Shown: positions 8,961-22,669, numbered from the stretch's first letter. The stretch is DNA of 64,000 nt from Adiantum capillus-veneris (GCA_014529385.2 CM043970.1:49281898-49345897); one strand, 5' to 3'. Notes: a model not told the origin generated them from the sequence alone. Numbers and translations are program-made.

Positions 8961-11900
8961 CGATTTTGAAAGGGGTACATCAAACATGTTTTACCCAAGG
9001 AGCAAGGCTCCGTCCGCCATTATCTCTATATGTATTGGGGGCATGATCCCGCCCAAGAATCTATTGATTGAAAAAGACAAGAAAATTCCATAGCTATGAG
9101 TTAAAACCTAACTCCACACCCATAATATAGGATGTTATGCCTTTCACTGCCAAGGGCAGTCAATAGGTATGTTAACTTGTTTCTTTGATCAAGAAATATT
9201 TGATAATAGCTGACATTTGATAGCTCAGCGGTAGATGAGCATCGACCAATGTTATGATTCTCAATATCATGTCTTTCGGCACGGTCCTTGACAGCATGAA
9301 GTAGAGTAGTTATTGAGCAGGTGCTTGATAACTCTCGTATGCACCAAAATGAATGCTCACGGCTACCATTCATAGAACCAGGCATGAACGACAAGGTCGT
9401 CTCTTTGCTATGATATCTTTCGTCAATAGAATTTGTTGGCAATGCGGCCAGACAGAGTTCTATGAAGCCAGGATTCAAATTCTACATCTTGCATTGAAGC
9501 TGGTCACGTTTGGCATATGCTATGAGCATACACAATAGGGAAGGAATAGGCAAGGTATTTGCAGGTGAATTCGATTTTACAGGTTATGGCCTTATGTGCC
9601 AGACAGGTGTAAAGGACATACGAGGGCGTCTGTGCAGATATGGCTATGGGCTATTTTGGAATGAGTTTCCCTCTCAACTTTCATGACAACTGGTTGCAGC
9701 AACAACGACCTGGAAGCACGGCTTCAGGGAACTGGCAAAATAGGGAATATCAGCTCACAGAATCCCTACTAGTCTAAACTCTGCAAGGTACTTATAGTTT
9801 TGGTTCTCACAATTGAGGCCATCACTCTGTGCAAGGGCTTACAATTCTTCATGCAAGGCATGCTAGTGAAGTGAATTCAATTCTGCCGCTTCATGGATTA
9901 AGCTTCTGCCAACACACTCACAACTTTGTCAAGGACAAAGTACGGATGGATTGTTGGTTGCTATCAACACTCAACAACACTAAAAGAACCTAAAATTTTG
10001 ACTAGATTCACCTGCAAGGTGCCCCTTTCAAGTCATCCTCATACAGTCATGACCCTACACGGTAGATGGTCAATATTTGACTTGTGTTTTCTGTTGCCTC
10101 TCTCGATGAGAGCGTCATACTGACAGATTGTGGTATGCTTATAGGATAAGCAATTCAGGCATAAGATGTCTAAGAACACACATTCTGGGCACACACTCTA
10201 CAACTTTAAGGAAATTTCCTCAACCCAGCATGCTCTTCTTCTCTCTCTTTTTCTTATTTCTCTCAAGAATAATGAAAACTTTCTAAGAAGCTTTTCATAC
10301 ATGTTTTGTTTGGGAGTAAGTATGAGCCAAGGTGCTCTAACTCTCAGCTAGAAATGGGCCAAGATGCCATTCACATTACTTTTCATCCGTTTATTGATTG
10401 ATCAGTAATTGCCGTACGAGCTAGGAGCCACACATAGGCTGGCCAAGAGCCGTTGTCAGATCTTGGGTAAGACCCAACTATTGCCATTCCTTGGGTGATT
10501 GTTCTGAGGATCGAACAGATTTGCCCAGTGGAGTACACATCGAACATCTTGACATTAATGGACAAGCAAGAGTCTTGTCATTCCGGATATTTAGGGTGTC
10601 ATTTTTGCACTACATGTTTTCAGTGCGACACTCAAGTTGAGTTTTGGATAATCTTCAACTCACAGCAGCTGATCTCTACAAGAAAGTATAGATGTAGCAA
10701 TCAGTTGCGACAGCATGGCTGTCCATAAGATCTCGACAGTTCACTTGTGTGGGTCTCCTGCTCTCTCTATAGCACTACGGAGTGTCTATGGACATACTGT
10801 TTTGGGGTAAGACCTGGCGGGTGATTGCTACATCACCCCATAGGCATTAAGGATCACAGTTGATCTCTCCCAGTTATACTTTCAAGGAAAGAATTATGCA
10901 ATCTAGCATGTGGTAGCGGACAAACACACTTTTCAAGTTGATTCCAATCATTCTGTACATGGTTGACTATGTTGGTTACCGTTATCTGCTAGTTGAGCAG
11001 TTTCTATCTTACCAAGGGGTTTGACTACGTAGATTCTAATCCAAGGGCTTGGATTGCAAAGGCAACACCCAGGGTTCCCAGTGCAATGTTGTTTTTTTTT
11101 TCAGGTAGGGGACGTGATCCTCTCCATTTGAATACGGGTAAGTGAACATTACGTTCAAATCTCTAGGTACGCATCTATTGATTTGGTGTTATTCCATTTT
11201 TAGTATGCTTTGCTTGGTTTTTCAAGACGTATAAGTATGCTTGAATGTTACAGAGCCATGCCAAGGGCATGTCGGCACAAAGTATTTTGGGCCAAGTGTC
11301 CAATCTATCTTTCTGCCTTATGTTGTTACGAACCTACTTGTAGGGTTCAATTTGGCACATGTTGTCACATGGGATACAACATGGTCTAGGAACTCAAGGA
11401 GTTCGGTTTAGCCAGTGTGGAGCAATGAATGAGGGTCCCTCTCACTCTTGTCGCAGAGTGTTTAGAGTTACCTCCACACACAAGTACATCTTGTACTTGA
11501 AGGATGTTCTTTTTTACACATCCTTACATGAGATATATTCCACATGTGGAGAATATGAGTCTCTGGACTGACACTGGCGCCATTATTTCAATTATGTGTC
11601 ACGACAAAGTCCTTAGGTGCTGGTCACATCTATTTTCTAGACCATTTTTAGCACGATGTATCAGGAACACTTTCGCGGCCAAAAATTGTCGGATACTTAG
11701 AATGACTTGTCCAGGTACAAGTATTGCTAAACAACATTACGAATGATTGTTTATACATATAGCAAGGCTATAAGTTGTTAATGAAAAAGTTTCATTGTCT
11801 GTACCTAGAAGTGATCAATGTTTCACCTTCTATTGGGATTCAGACGTTTTAGCAAGGATTGCAAAAGATTGCAACTGAAAGTATTTAGTTTCTTTCCAGA

Positions 11901-12300
11901 ACTATTTACATTCCTTTTTAATGTGTGCTAGGCGCATTACATTTGCCATAAGTATTGGCAAGGATCACCATGGATATAGAGCTTCGGATCTGTTTTTTGC
12001 TAAATGCATGCACACTAGGTGTTATGGGCCCTAGTGTTTAGCAAAGGCTGATTTGGAACGGCATGCATATTCCTCAAGTTGTTGCTTATGAAGCATTTTG
12101 CACTCTATGTGCAGTATCTCTATGAGATTAATTTTGGGTCTACTAATCCCCAATAGAGGTCATGGCTCGGGTTGGGTGTTTGTGGATTTCTCAAGTCAAC
12201 CATGATGGTTATTCCAGACATTGTTGATTGATCCTCAACAATGTTACACGATATTGTGATTCCCATTTACCAGTCATTTGGGACGACTGTCTGTAAACCC

Positions 12301-12473
12301 TGAGGGAACACATCTCAATACTGTCAGTTATCCAAGGGGATATGCATATTACAAAGTGTGAGGGAACACACCTCAGTATTGTCAGTTATCCAAGGGGATA
12401 GGCAGATTACAAAGTGTGAGGGAACACACCTCAATATTGTCAGTTATCCAAGGGGATAAGCAGATTACAAAGA
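12301..12473. repeat. three 58-bp tandem repeats
   Basis: Units start TGAGGGAACACA at 12301, 12359 and 12417, share TGTCAGTTATCCAAGGGGAT and differ at a few sites. The array is in the distal interior of the short-LTR element. Confidence 0.9.
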
Positions 12474-13034
12474 GTAATCTGGTGCTGAAGGATATGCACA
12501 GTGCGTACATTAGCACCAAGCGATCCAATCATTAAGGATTTATTGCTCTACTTAGAGTTTTCTTATTATAAGTTAAAGCATGTTTGTGACTAGGTGTAGT
12601 CTCTTCATGTATAACTCAGGTTCTCAACCTTGAACACTCGTTAGGGTGGGGTTGTTTACTGATGATGAAAATTGGGAACAAGTCAAGGACTTAAACTTGG
12701 CTGATGAGTTATGTCAGCAAGTTACTTTCATGGAAAGTGACAAGAGGTACTCTTTTTGGTACATCTTTGTCGTGATAAACTCGTTTACCATTCTCATGAG
12801 CGTTCTAAATGGAATTTACACACTATGTTTGGATAGGAACCGGTACCATCAGATGGTTACAAATGGACAACAATGTAGAAAATCAAGATGTTACTCTTGG
12901 TTTCATTGAACCTCCTACTGAACCAGGTTCCGCTCAAATGAACCGTTGGATCCATGAGGGATGTTACTGTAGAAGACATTAGTGTTCTTATGAAGATACC
13001 ATCACTTGTGTTTTCGCGGATGAAAACGCTTCTC

Positions 13035-13046
13035 CAAGGGGGGAGT
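13035..13046 (+). promoter_or_regulatory. polypurine tract
   Basis: CAAGGGGGGAG sits three bases before the 3' LTR, the usual plus-strand primer position. Confidence 0.75.
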
Positions 13047-13048
13047 AA

Positions 13049-13190
13049 TGTCAGGACAAGGGTAAGACCAGTCACGGCCAAGGGCCAGGATGGACATGAA
13101 GTCAAGGGGGTCCCTATATTTAGCAGGCCAAGGGTCTATATAGGGCATGTCTGGGTGGAGATTAGCATGTTCAGTTCCCTTGCCCTTTCA
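13049..13190 (+). repeat. 3' LTR, 142 bp
   Basis: Same length as the 5' LTR with 8 substitutions and no indels. It is followed by TTGGG, matching the left flank CTGGG at four of five bases. Confidence 0.85.
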
Positions 13191-15084
13191 TTGGGCATTG
13201 TGCTGACATGAGAAAAAATTCAAGCACGAAGAATGCCTGGAGGAGTTGATCTCTAGACTATCCATCTACCTTTGTTATCTTCCTTTTTGCTTGTAGAACT
13301 TGAAGAGGTACATTCTTTTTTTTCCTCCTTTTTTTTGCCTTTGCACCTTTCTCATCCTTGTCTGATATCTTTGAAGAGGTGAGCGCAATGTGATACTGAG
13401 TATGACGGCGGGGAAGAAAGCCTTTGTTCGATATGCATGCCAACTTTAATGGTGCCCTTAGAAAAGCACAAAATCGTGTACCTTGGCACATGTCCCCCAG
13501 AAGATGAGAATTTTATGGATGCATCAAAGAGAAACTTTTGCTACTATTGAGATGTGACAAAACCAATGAACGGGTAGCTTCCTTTGTCATCCAATATAGT
13601 CATCTCCCAGAATAACTCTCCCACTTCTTGATTCTTGCAAATGGAGATGTCGAGGAAAGCAATGGTATGCGGGTGATCACTGATGACTCCCATAATATAC
13701 ATCCTCACCTATATTGCCCAAGACCTGAGGATTTTGACCTTGCAAGATGCTTGAACTTGCCTTACTTCTACATGGAGCACCACAAGTGATAGCATGCTTA
13801 GGATCATAATGAGATATCAAGTAATGAAATGCAAGGGACAAATTGTAAGAGCTTTTACTAAAGGTCTAGAAATACAAGTAGCTAGAAATTCAGCTTCTAG
13901 AGAAGTGAGGATGTGCATGCCTTACCCCTACCTACAAGCAAATCCATTGTCGTATATGTCGTATTTAAATATATTTTAGTAGAAAACAAAGTTAATATTG
14001 CTTTGAACGATTTGAGTTTTTTATTTAATTAGTATAATGTAGAGTCAAAACAACAAATGAGACACCCCCAACTCAGTATTCGCACCCTACTTATTGAGCC
14101 ATTCTACTATAGTGATTTCACTGGAGCTTATGAACTGAGAACTCATCACCCTACACCGTCTATGACTTAGAACATAAAGTTACCTCTGCTTCTCTTTAAG
14201 TTAAATCTATCTCCTACATCCTTTGTATTTGTGTTAACTCATATTTTGTGTATCACAGAAAGCACATATATTCACAACAGTGGACGTTTCGACTACACAA
14301 CAATGACTCCAACTCGACAACAATGCAAAGTCCACTATCTGTATCCAATTCCCCATGCCTATGCATTTGCTTGGTGAACATGTAAAGTCTACGGGGTAGG
14401 GCATGGCTTTTGTTTCTTATAATTTTTGCTAACTCTCCACCATACTTTTGTATGGCACTTCTGTATGGCGTGCACTGTATATTTAGCAATTTCAATCTGT
14501 GACACTTCATTGTAAGATGAAATGTTTAACTATTCACATTGCTTTTATGTAGCTTGACTCAAACATTGTCCTCCGGCTTGCACAATTGGACAACACCCAT
14601 ACACGATTATCAGGTCGGTAGTGCAGTTTAATTTTTATAGTTTGTTGATGCTTTTTGCATTTTTTGAGTTTGTCGATGCTTGCTTGAGTTTAGTTTAGCT
14701 ACATGTTTTTCTCATTAGTACATGCTCAATCTCCCATGGTTGGCAACCGGCTCCCACTTTTGTTACGATTGAAACCAAAAAATGACATTGATCTATCCAT
14801 GCTCGAAACGATGCAACACAGACAAATCACGTCCAGTGCCTCGATAAAAGTACTTAATCTGGCTCGCGTACCCCAGGCTTTTCTATTGAAGTTATGTTTA
14901 TGACCTAGTACATAATGAACTAGTCTTGCTTGGTGGGTGTTTCTATAGAATATAACGGCACATACATAAATTAATTAATATCAAGTATCTAGCACTAAAG
15001 TAAACAATTAAGTCTTCCCAATCATGGAAAAATGAAAAGCCATAAGTGGCGGTGAGTTTAGGAAATGAAAAGACCCATGAAAAT

Positions 15085-15364
15085 ACATTGGCAAATGTTA
15101 AAAAAAGAATTGTGTATGTATATCTATTAAACATATGTGATGATTGATTACCTCTATAGCTATCTGTAAATGATTCAATTTCAAGTACAAAGTGCATTGG
15201 CAAATTTTAAAAAAAGAATTGTATGTGTATATTTATTAAACATATGTGGTGAATGATTACCTCTAGTTGTCTATAAAGTAGTTCAATTTCAAGGTATTCT
15301 TTATTAAACATATGTGGTGAATGATTACCTCTATAATTGTCTATAAAGTAGTTCAATTTCACGG
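15085..15364. repeat. 2.6-copy tandem repeat, period about 110 bp
   Basis: The segment starting CATTGGCAAATGTTAAAAAA at 15085 recurs at 15195. The part TTATTAAACATATGTGGTGA with its downstream GTTCAATTTCA recurs again from about 15300. Confidence 0.85.
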
Positions 15365-15685
15365 TTTTCTTCACAACTGTTTGAGGAGTGCCTTGGTTGC
15401 TCTCTGCTATACATATTTTGATAGAGAGAGCAATTGATTACTTGGTTAGTTGGTTGTTTGTTGTCGCCTCGACTTTTGTTGTGGAAGACGAGTGGATGAG
15501 TAGGCCTAGAACCAATTGATAGAGGGTGGGCTGGACCCCGTCCCGCAATTGGCCCACTTAGAGCTAGGTCATGCCCAGGGAGAGTGGAGGGGAAGTAGGC
15601 GGAGATTGTTTACCATTTTAAGAAACTCCGTAAATATTTGCACAAAACCCGAAAGGAGCTAGTAACCCTGCTACCACTTTGGAAG

Positions 15686-15868
15686 AGGGGGGGGGGGAGG
15701 GGGGGGGCGCTAAACGAAGGTTAAGGGAGCTTTGCTTACTCCTTCATCGTAGGGTTGCAAGAGCCAATGAGAGCTAGGCATGTGCGGTAACCTTTTCTGC
15801 GCCGCTTGTCTTCTCTACGCTGAAATGAAACGGCCCTCCCCCCACTCCCCCCCCCCCCCCCCCCGGCA
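15686..15868. repeat. poly-G tract and poly-C tract 140 bp apart
   Basis: G runs with single-A breaks lie at about 15686-15708 and a run of about 20 C lies at about 15847-15867, just upstream of the SOUL gene promoter. The two tracts are complementary, and each could form a quadruplex or i-motif. Confidence 0.85.
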
Positions 15869-15930
15869 CGGCTCTTACCGTAACCCCGTGCAAAGGAACA
15901 TGGCGGTTCGAGGAGAGGATGCAAACACTC

Positions 15931-15970
15931 CACGTGTTAAATTGTTACTAAGAGATAAAGCAGTATAAAG
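15931..15970 (+). promoter_or_regulatory. core promoter of the SOUL gene (G-box, GATAA, TATA)
   Basis: A palindromic G-box CACGTG (15931-15936), an AGATAAAG element (about 15952-15959) and a TATA box TATAAAG (15964-15970) lie in order, 58-97 bp before the ATG at 16028. Expected transcription start is near 15995, giving a leader of about 30 nt. A G-box with a GATAA element is common in light-responsive plant promoters; that regulation is inference. Confidence 0.55.
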
Positions 15971-16027
15971 GTGGCTCCATTACTCAAAACATTCACTCGG
16001 CTCCTCTTCTTCGCCCGGTTGGAGAAG

Positions 16028-17519
<1,492 letters not shown>

Positions 17520-17620
17520 GGTAGTGACTAAGTGACATCCACCCTTTGTGTATAATGTTGTACAAGGGGGTGTGGGCTTATAATTATATTGTCCCTCCAT
17601 TTTGTAAAACTACGGTCGAG

Positions 17621-17626
17621 AATAAA
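17621..17626 (+). terminator. polyadenylation signal of the SOUL gene
   Basis: AATAAA lies about 100 nt after the stop codon, in a T-rich region. Confidence 0.65.
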
Positions 17627-17642
17627 ATTCCAAATTGTGGTA

Positions 17643-17775
17643 AATTGGTTGGCCGAGTTCCCTCTTGAGTAAACAAGTCTTGGGTTCAAGACTCGTCAGA
17701 TGGATCTATGAGGTCTCTTGAGGTTATTCCTGCGACACTAAAACTTCTCTTCTTCCCTTTTGTCTGGCCTGCATC
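17643..17775 (+). mobile_element. tRNA-derived SINE copy
   Basis: An A-box-like TTGGCCGAGTT (from 17648) and a B box GGGTTCAAGACT (17682-17693) are spaced as in a tRNA. They are followed by a unique body whose 3' part (GAGGTCTCTTG, then TAAAACTT.TCTTC) recurs at 30343-30412. It ends in a pyrimidine-rich tail. It sits directly behind the SOUL polyadenylation signal. Ends are approximate. Confidence 0.6.
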
Positions 17776-17789
17776 TAGAACAACAGTTA

Positions 17790-18970
17790 GAAATGAAGTT
17801 ATAATAGAGGTGCAAGACTTAAAGCCATGCCATGGAGGAGTAGGCTCTATGTAATTTTTTTAATCTAATATGTCACCAAAGGGTGATCCCTTGGGTGGTA
17901 GCCATCGCGAAAATAGCCATTTCCTGACATTTTTGCAAGTATGTAGTACCTCCATGTGGTAACCATCCATTAAAGGTGAAGGAAAAGTTATCTTTGGAAG
18001 CATTGGGGCCTCTAAACATATTCTCCTGGGTATCATACCGGACAAGTGTGGAATGGTACAAATTCTTGGCATGCTAAGAGAAGGAAGAGGTATAAATATG
18101 GAGAAGAGAGGTCGACAATAGAAATGTTTGAGAGGTGGGATGTTTGGCATACTAAGAACATGATGAGAAATTTTAATCATGGAGCATGTGATTTGGATGA
18201 GGCAAAACATGGCTTTTTTTTCCAAAAAATTAATCATGATGGTATGTCTTGTGGTGTGGTTGAAACAACAATAAATCACAAATTTCAAATAAGAAAAACA
18301 ATAAATTATATTTTTTGTGATTTGTGGATGCAACCACAAATCACAAATAAGGAAATCAATTGATCAAATTTTTTCCTAGTATACGCTTAAGGAGAGTAAT
18401 TGAAAGCAGAGTGGCTAACATAAAGAGAAGCCTTACCGCTCTCACATTGTTTGTTGGCCTAAGCAATTGAAATATGAGACTAGACAAATTGAGGATAAGT
18501 CTTTGTTCTAGTAGGTGGGTCAAATTTTCCAAGTGGGGTTCATTAGATGGAATCTCCTTGGAGCCTCAAAAGAAAAGGGAGGGGAAGGACGCGTGGAGGA
18601 GAGAGAGAAAGAGAGAGGGAGAGATCTTTTTTTATGTGGAAAGTAGGGAACAAGTGGAGGAGAGAGATGAAGAGGGACAAGCCGGTGGTTTGAGGGGAAA
18701 CAGTTCGCATTCGTGCAGAAGATTTGGATTATATTGCCAAAAGTTTAGGAGTCTCACATAAAAATATTTCAACAAAGGACGACAAAATTAAGTAAAACAT
18801 ATCAATGTAAGTATAATATGCAGGGCCTTAAATATAATAGCAACTTATTGTAGAAAAACAAGGAACTAAAACATATCAATGTCAAGTATAGAAGGAATAG
18901 AGAATAAAAGACCTTCATCTAAGAGCAACCTATTGTGCAAAACATGAATAAGTGCTCAAATCCTACGCGA
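17790..18970. other. intergenic, no supported gene
   Basis: A minus-strand frame at 17873-18061 looks somewhat protein-like (NGWLPHGGTTYLQKCQEMA) but I recognise no family and see no supporting exons. Otherwise AT-rich. Confidence 0.5.
18314..18347. repeat. 14-bp perfect inverted repeat, 6-nt loop
   Basis: TTTGTGATTTGTGG, loop ATGCAA, then its exact complement. A related ATCACAAATTTCAAATAAG segment lies 60 bp upstream, so this may be the remnant of a MITE-like palindrome. Confidence 0.8.
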
Positions 18971-18984
18971 AGATAGTCAAGGAA

Positions 18985-19363
18985 GTCCCCAAAGGGTTGG
19001 TCTAATGATAAGGCTTTGGCCTTTCAGCCTACGAATTGTGGGTTCAAATGCCCCGTTGGGTCACACTCTAGGGGGACACCTTGTGCTCACCTGGTGTTCA
19101 CGTTGCTAGGGCTCTTGCCCTTGGACATTTGAGTGCATCCTCCTCTTAGGGTGGGTCACTCGAGGAGGAGGTTTCTAGTTGGTTGCTATGAGTTCTCTTT
19201 GTCATTCCCTACACGTGGTGCATCAATTAGGTGGCCATGGTGATGCCTACGCGTGGCTCTTTCCCTATGGTACGCGGCCCTTGCCAGACCATGTAACATG
19301 GCTAATTTTAGGAAGGGATAAGCACCTCCTCCTATGGGCCTTTTTGGTGTGTCGAGAAAAAAA
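18985..19363 (+). mobile_element. tRNA-derived SINE with target duplication
   Basis: The head carries an A box (TGGTCTAATGATAAGG, from about 18998) and a B box (GGGTTCAAATGCC, about 19051-19063), as in a tRNA gene. The body ends in an A-rich tail GAGAAAAAAAA. It is flanked by AGATAGTCAAGGAA (18971-18984) and AGCTATTCAAGGAA (19364-19377), a 14-bp duplication with two mismatches. Length is 379 bp. Transcription would be by RNA polymerase III and mobilisation by a LINE in trans. Confidence 0.78.
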
Positions 19364-19934
19364 AGCTATTCAAGGAACATTAAAATTGTGTAGCAATGGA
19401 GCTTTTTCATGTATTTTTACATTGAAAAGGGTTGGCGGATTTTTGTTTTGATCCTATCATAGAGAATCCTTGTGGATATGCTTCATTTGGGTGAGACAGG
19501 GCAAAGAAGAGTCGTTACATTTCAACCGGATTCTTCTATGTCTATGTTTTGATGCAAGGAGGTGTGGTTGCATTTTAGCCAAGGGGAGGATGCTTCTATG
19601 GCTACATTATAATGCAAGGAGATATGGATTGTACATAGTTGTTTTATCTTGGATTAAGTTTTGGGGTAATTACATTGTTTAGTTTAGGAGGCAACATGAA
19701 TTTGTATAGCAGAGAAGGATATTATGGAGTTCATTGCAACCTAGTGTACCTATCTCTTGTCATCATAGAGGAGTTTGAAGATCTACCCACAAAAATTTAC
19801 TTTCAGTCTTGATCCCTTTTGTCATGGATAGTTTCTCTTGATTTCACATCTATTAGATGTTTTGAACGACAATGGAGGGTTTGTGTTTTCATGCACCTAT
19901 AGAAACATGGTGTTTCAACTTGCGTAGCAATTCC

Positions 19935-19936
<2 letters not shown>

Positions 19937-19997
<61 letters not shown>
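19937..19997. repeat. (TA)n(GA)n microsatellite
   Basis: About 17 TA units run directly into about 13 GA units. Confidence 0.95.
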
Positions 19998-20461
19998 CAC
20001 ATACTTCGTAACTATCGATCCTCCTCCTACACTCAAACTATCTTGGAATTTCGTGTGTGGAAGCTATGCATGCTACCTTTGTGTATATACAAGATAAAGC
20101 TATCTTAAAATAGCTTCAAGATAAAGCTAAAAATAGCTTTGAAAATGTGTACCAAGATTGGACATGCTCAATGCCTATACCACTACCTGCAAGCAAGTAG
20201 TGCCAACAATCCATTTATTTCACTCAAGCATTGTTAATAGGATGATGGTCCCTTCTAAAAAACAATGATAGTTCACTACCTAGGGCAATTTTAAAAAACC
20301 AACACTAGATGACATGTTTGTTTTATCGCAACACTTAACAATGTGAGGGAATATCAAGCTTGATAGGACAACATCTATCACCATCCAAAGGAGAACATGT
20401 GCAAGGACACAGACTAAATATGAGCATCTCCTACAACACATCCTCGTATCTATATTAATTT

Positions 20462-20541
<80 letters not shown>
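20462..20541. repeat. (TA)n(GT)n microsatellite
   Basis: A short TA run followed by about 35 GT units. Confidence 0.95.
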
Positions 20542-20545
<4 letters not shown>

Positions 20546-22668
20546 CACGCATGCGCGCATGTGCGTGTGCATGGAAGCAGTGTCGTCGTTGGCTTGATAG
20601 TGACCGCCACTTGTTGATACTAGCAAGGAGATGTTGCGCCTGCCTCATGACCCATATTATATAGCCAATGTGGGGTTTGTACCTCTTACACAAATAGTAT
20701 GTCTAGCTAGCCAGTTCTTTACTCACAAAAGATTTTTTATTTTTTGGATTGAGTGAAGAGAATTCTACATGTGGTTTGGAAGGACATGTTCATATGCATT
20801 TCTCAAAGCAACTCGATTTGAATGCTCTTGAGTTTATGAGCCCTACTACTCTTTACTTCTATCAACAACTTTTTCCCACACATCATTGGAATTTAAAAGG
20901 GGGATCATAGGCATGCATCGAGAGTATTGGAAGGCAATAGGCCTCTTTTATTCATATTGCATCAAGCTCAGACAGTTGCTTCAACTTTCTTATTAGCAGC
21001 CACTAGAGTTCCTATTCATTTCTTTGGGACTGTTGTGACAAAGACAACAAGGATCGTTTGCCTTTGTCGTCAATAATGGGACGATACTACCATGGTTGAG
21101 GTTGTGAGAAAGCATATGGCATATGTTTGCTCAACCACATTCTTTTGGAGATAGGCGAGGCATGGTATTCCTCTAGTAGATTTCTAGTCTAAGTGACCAT
21201 CACATGTTTTTAATGCCTAGCAAACACAAATATGGGTTATAGGCATCCATAAAAAGATAATTTTCTTTAGATTTTCCATAAGTCGATAGGGTTCTCTATC
21301 CTAGTGTCAATGCCCTAGGAGTATCTCTTCAAAAGAGATGTGTTGATGTTGTGGCAATCTTTGTTGTCAGCAATATGACTTGTCAAATTCCTTCATTACC
21401 TTCTCTGACCCCAAGATCATTGAATATTGCTAGCACCCAAGATCTTAAGAGGGGATAGGGTTTGAGGGCCATGTTCTATAATTTCTTTTAATCTAGATAG
21501 ATTGGCTCTTCGTGGTTGTGCTCGGCCATGTAAGGCTAGTCTCTTGTGTATAAGTCAAAGGCAATGCCAACCAAAGTATGTCTGGCCTTTACAATTGTGT
21601 GCCCATTTCATGAGAGCACCCCCTTTTTTTTTTTTTTTGCAATCCCTTCGTATTCGCTGATTCCACGTGTTTTGGGGCGTTTGATACAAACTGGCAGCAT
21701 GAATAGACAATAGCATCTTATTGCAAAAATTGACAACTTTAAGGAAATAAGTATAGTAAAATCTTCTTTCTGTGTAGCTCAAAAGCATGTGAAATGTGAT
21801 TTGTCACAAGACATAGAGAATAAAGGCCTTTGCAAAATGGTGTGGATTATAGTACGAGAGAATTTAGGGTATTAGGGTTCTATCAAAGGTGCTTCTTTAA
21901 GGTTCTACAATAGCTCCATCCCAGCAAATAACATATGCTCACTACAAACAAAATTTAAAATATAAGTTTGATGGAATAGGAATCTTTATATCACTGTTAA
22001 GAGCCTTTAAGGAGGTGACCATGGAAAAATGTGACCTCTCTGTCTCTCTCTCTCCATCTTGTTCTATGGGTTTTACCATAATCTAGCTTGTATGGCGGTC
22101 AAGCGCTTCTAAGGCAACAAGCTATCAAGGACAACGGGTGATTTCATTGAATCACACAAAGGTAAGGTAAGGATCATACAAATTGCCCTTCCTTGTGGAT
22201 TTTGGCAAAAGAGTGGCATGATTCGACCATTCAGCACAACAATGGGATGTTGGTGATGGATTTAAGGAATCACATAGTGGCTCAGAACCTTCTCTATTAT
22301 GAATTAAATATGGGCTCTAAAGGGAGCCAACCTCCCACAAGTTTTGGAGGATTTGTTTTTTGGGGGAGAATTTGTCAAGACTTTTTGAAGAAATCTAACA
22401 AGAGTTGTTGATGCATCACATGTGTGAGCTATGTGCCCAAGTTTTTAGCACACATTTGTGGTGCATTCTCAATATCTCGATTAATTCGTGAAGGACTACA
22501 TCCTGCCAAACTCTCCATGATTCGATGGGTGCTTGCACAACTCTTCAAGAATCCAACTAAAACTACCATAGCTAGCCAAAGAGAAGTGGACAACAGCAAA
22601 GGTGAAAGCAAAGGCAATTGCATAAGGCCACAGTCCACATCTGCTGAATATAGCAGAGAGAAAAAGTA

Positions 22669-22669
<1 letters not shown>

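Larger units (their letters stand above)
7901..13048 (+). other. non-coding interior of the short-LTR element
   Basis: No frame longer than about 125 codons and no recognised protein. It holds three tandem copies of a 26-27-bp unit (about 7966-8044, GGCTGCAAGGCGGGCATGG), short CATGCT repeats (about 8581-8612), a 40-bp duplication (8881-8960) and three 58-bp repeats (12301-12473). Possible remnants of pol coding lie near 11480-11600, too weak to call. With LTRs only about 6% diverged, such heavy decay suggests the element was already non-coding when it inserted. Confidence 0.6.
2938..13190 (+). mobile_element. LTR retrotransposon with 142-bp LTRs, containing a LINE
   Basis: Two direct repeats of 142 bp (2938-3079 and 13049-13190), both TGTCAGGACAAGG to CCCTTTCA, differ at 8 positions by eye (about 94% identical). 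A tRNA-iMet-type primer binding site follows the first, and a purine tract (CAAGGGGGGAG) precedes the second. Flanks are CTGGG and TTGGG, a target duplication with one mismatch. Without the nested LINE the element is about 5.6 kb. The interior 7901-13048 holds no long frame. A fragment near 11480-11600 (ILYLKDVLF, then TDTGA in another frame) weakly recalls a pol protease region, so the element may be a decayed autonomous copy or a non-autonomous (LARD-like) one. The superfamily is undecided. Confidence 0.85.
13191..15920. other. intergenic, no supported gene
   Basis: The first 30-40 bases continue the minus-strand relic of 2682-2937. A lysine-rich minus-strand frame (13258-13491) may be part of the same relic but has no family signature. 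The rest is AT-rich with small repeats and no domain I recognise. Confidence 0.6.
19380..22669. other. intergenic, no supported gene
   Basis: AT-rich sequence with microsatellites at 19937-19997 ((TA)n(GA)n) and 20462-20541 ((TA)n(GT)n), and an oligo-T run at about 21625-21640. No open frame has a recognisable domain. Confidence 0.6.

Noticed and set aside
9215-9260. tRNA-like TAGCTCAGCGGTAGA
   Set aside because: It matches a tRNA D-arm/A box, but no B box, anticodon arm or acceptor pairing follows.
11480-11650. Copia- or Gypsy-like protease fragment (ILYLKDVLF, TDTGA)
   Set aside because: The two motifs are in different frames and nothing else of pol is readable nearby. Mentioned only as a weak hint.
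12301-12473. CRISPR-like array
   Set aside because: Three 58-bp units are contiguous tandem repeats without spacers, in a plant nuclear context.
12646-12909. 87-codon frame with a hydrophobic stretch
   Set aside because: No family resemblance, inside the decayed element, and composition fits chance.
13258-13491. Lysine-rich minus-strand ORF as a gene
   Set aside because: The KKRRKKKN stretch comes from an oligo-T-rich plus strand. No conserved domain or supporting exon.
20280-20693. Frames rich in HTHT/VCVC
   Set aside because: Translations of the GT microsatellite. The same holds for 16421-16804 and 22429-22762.
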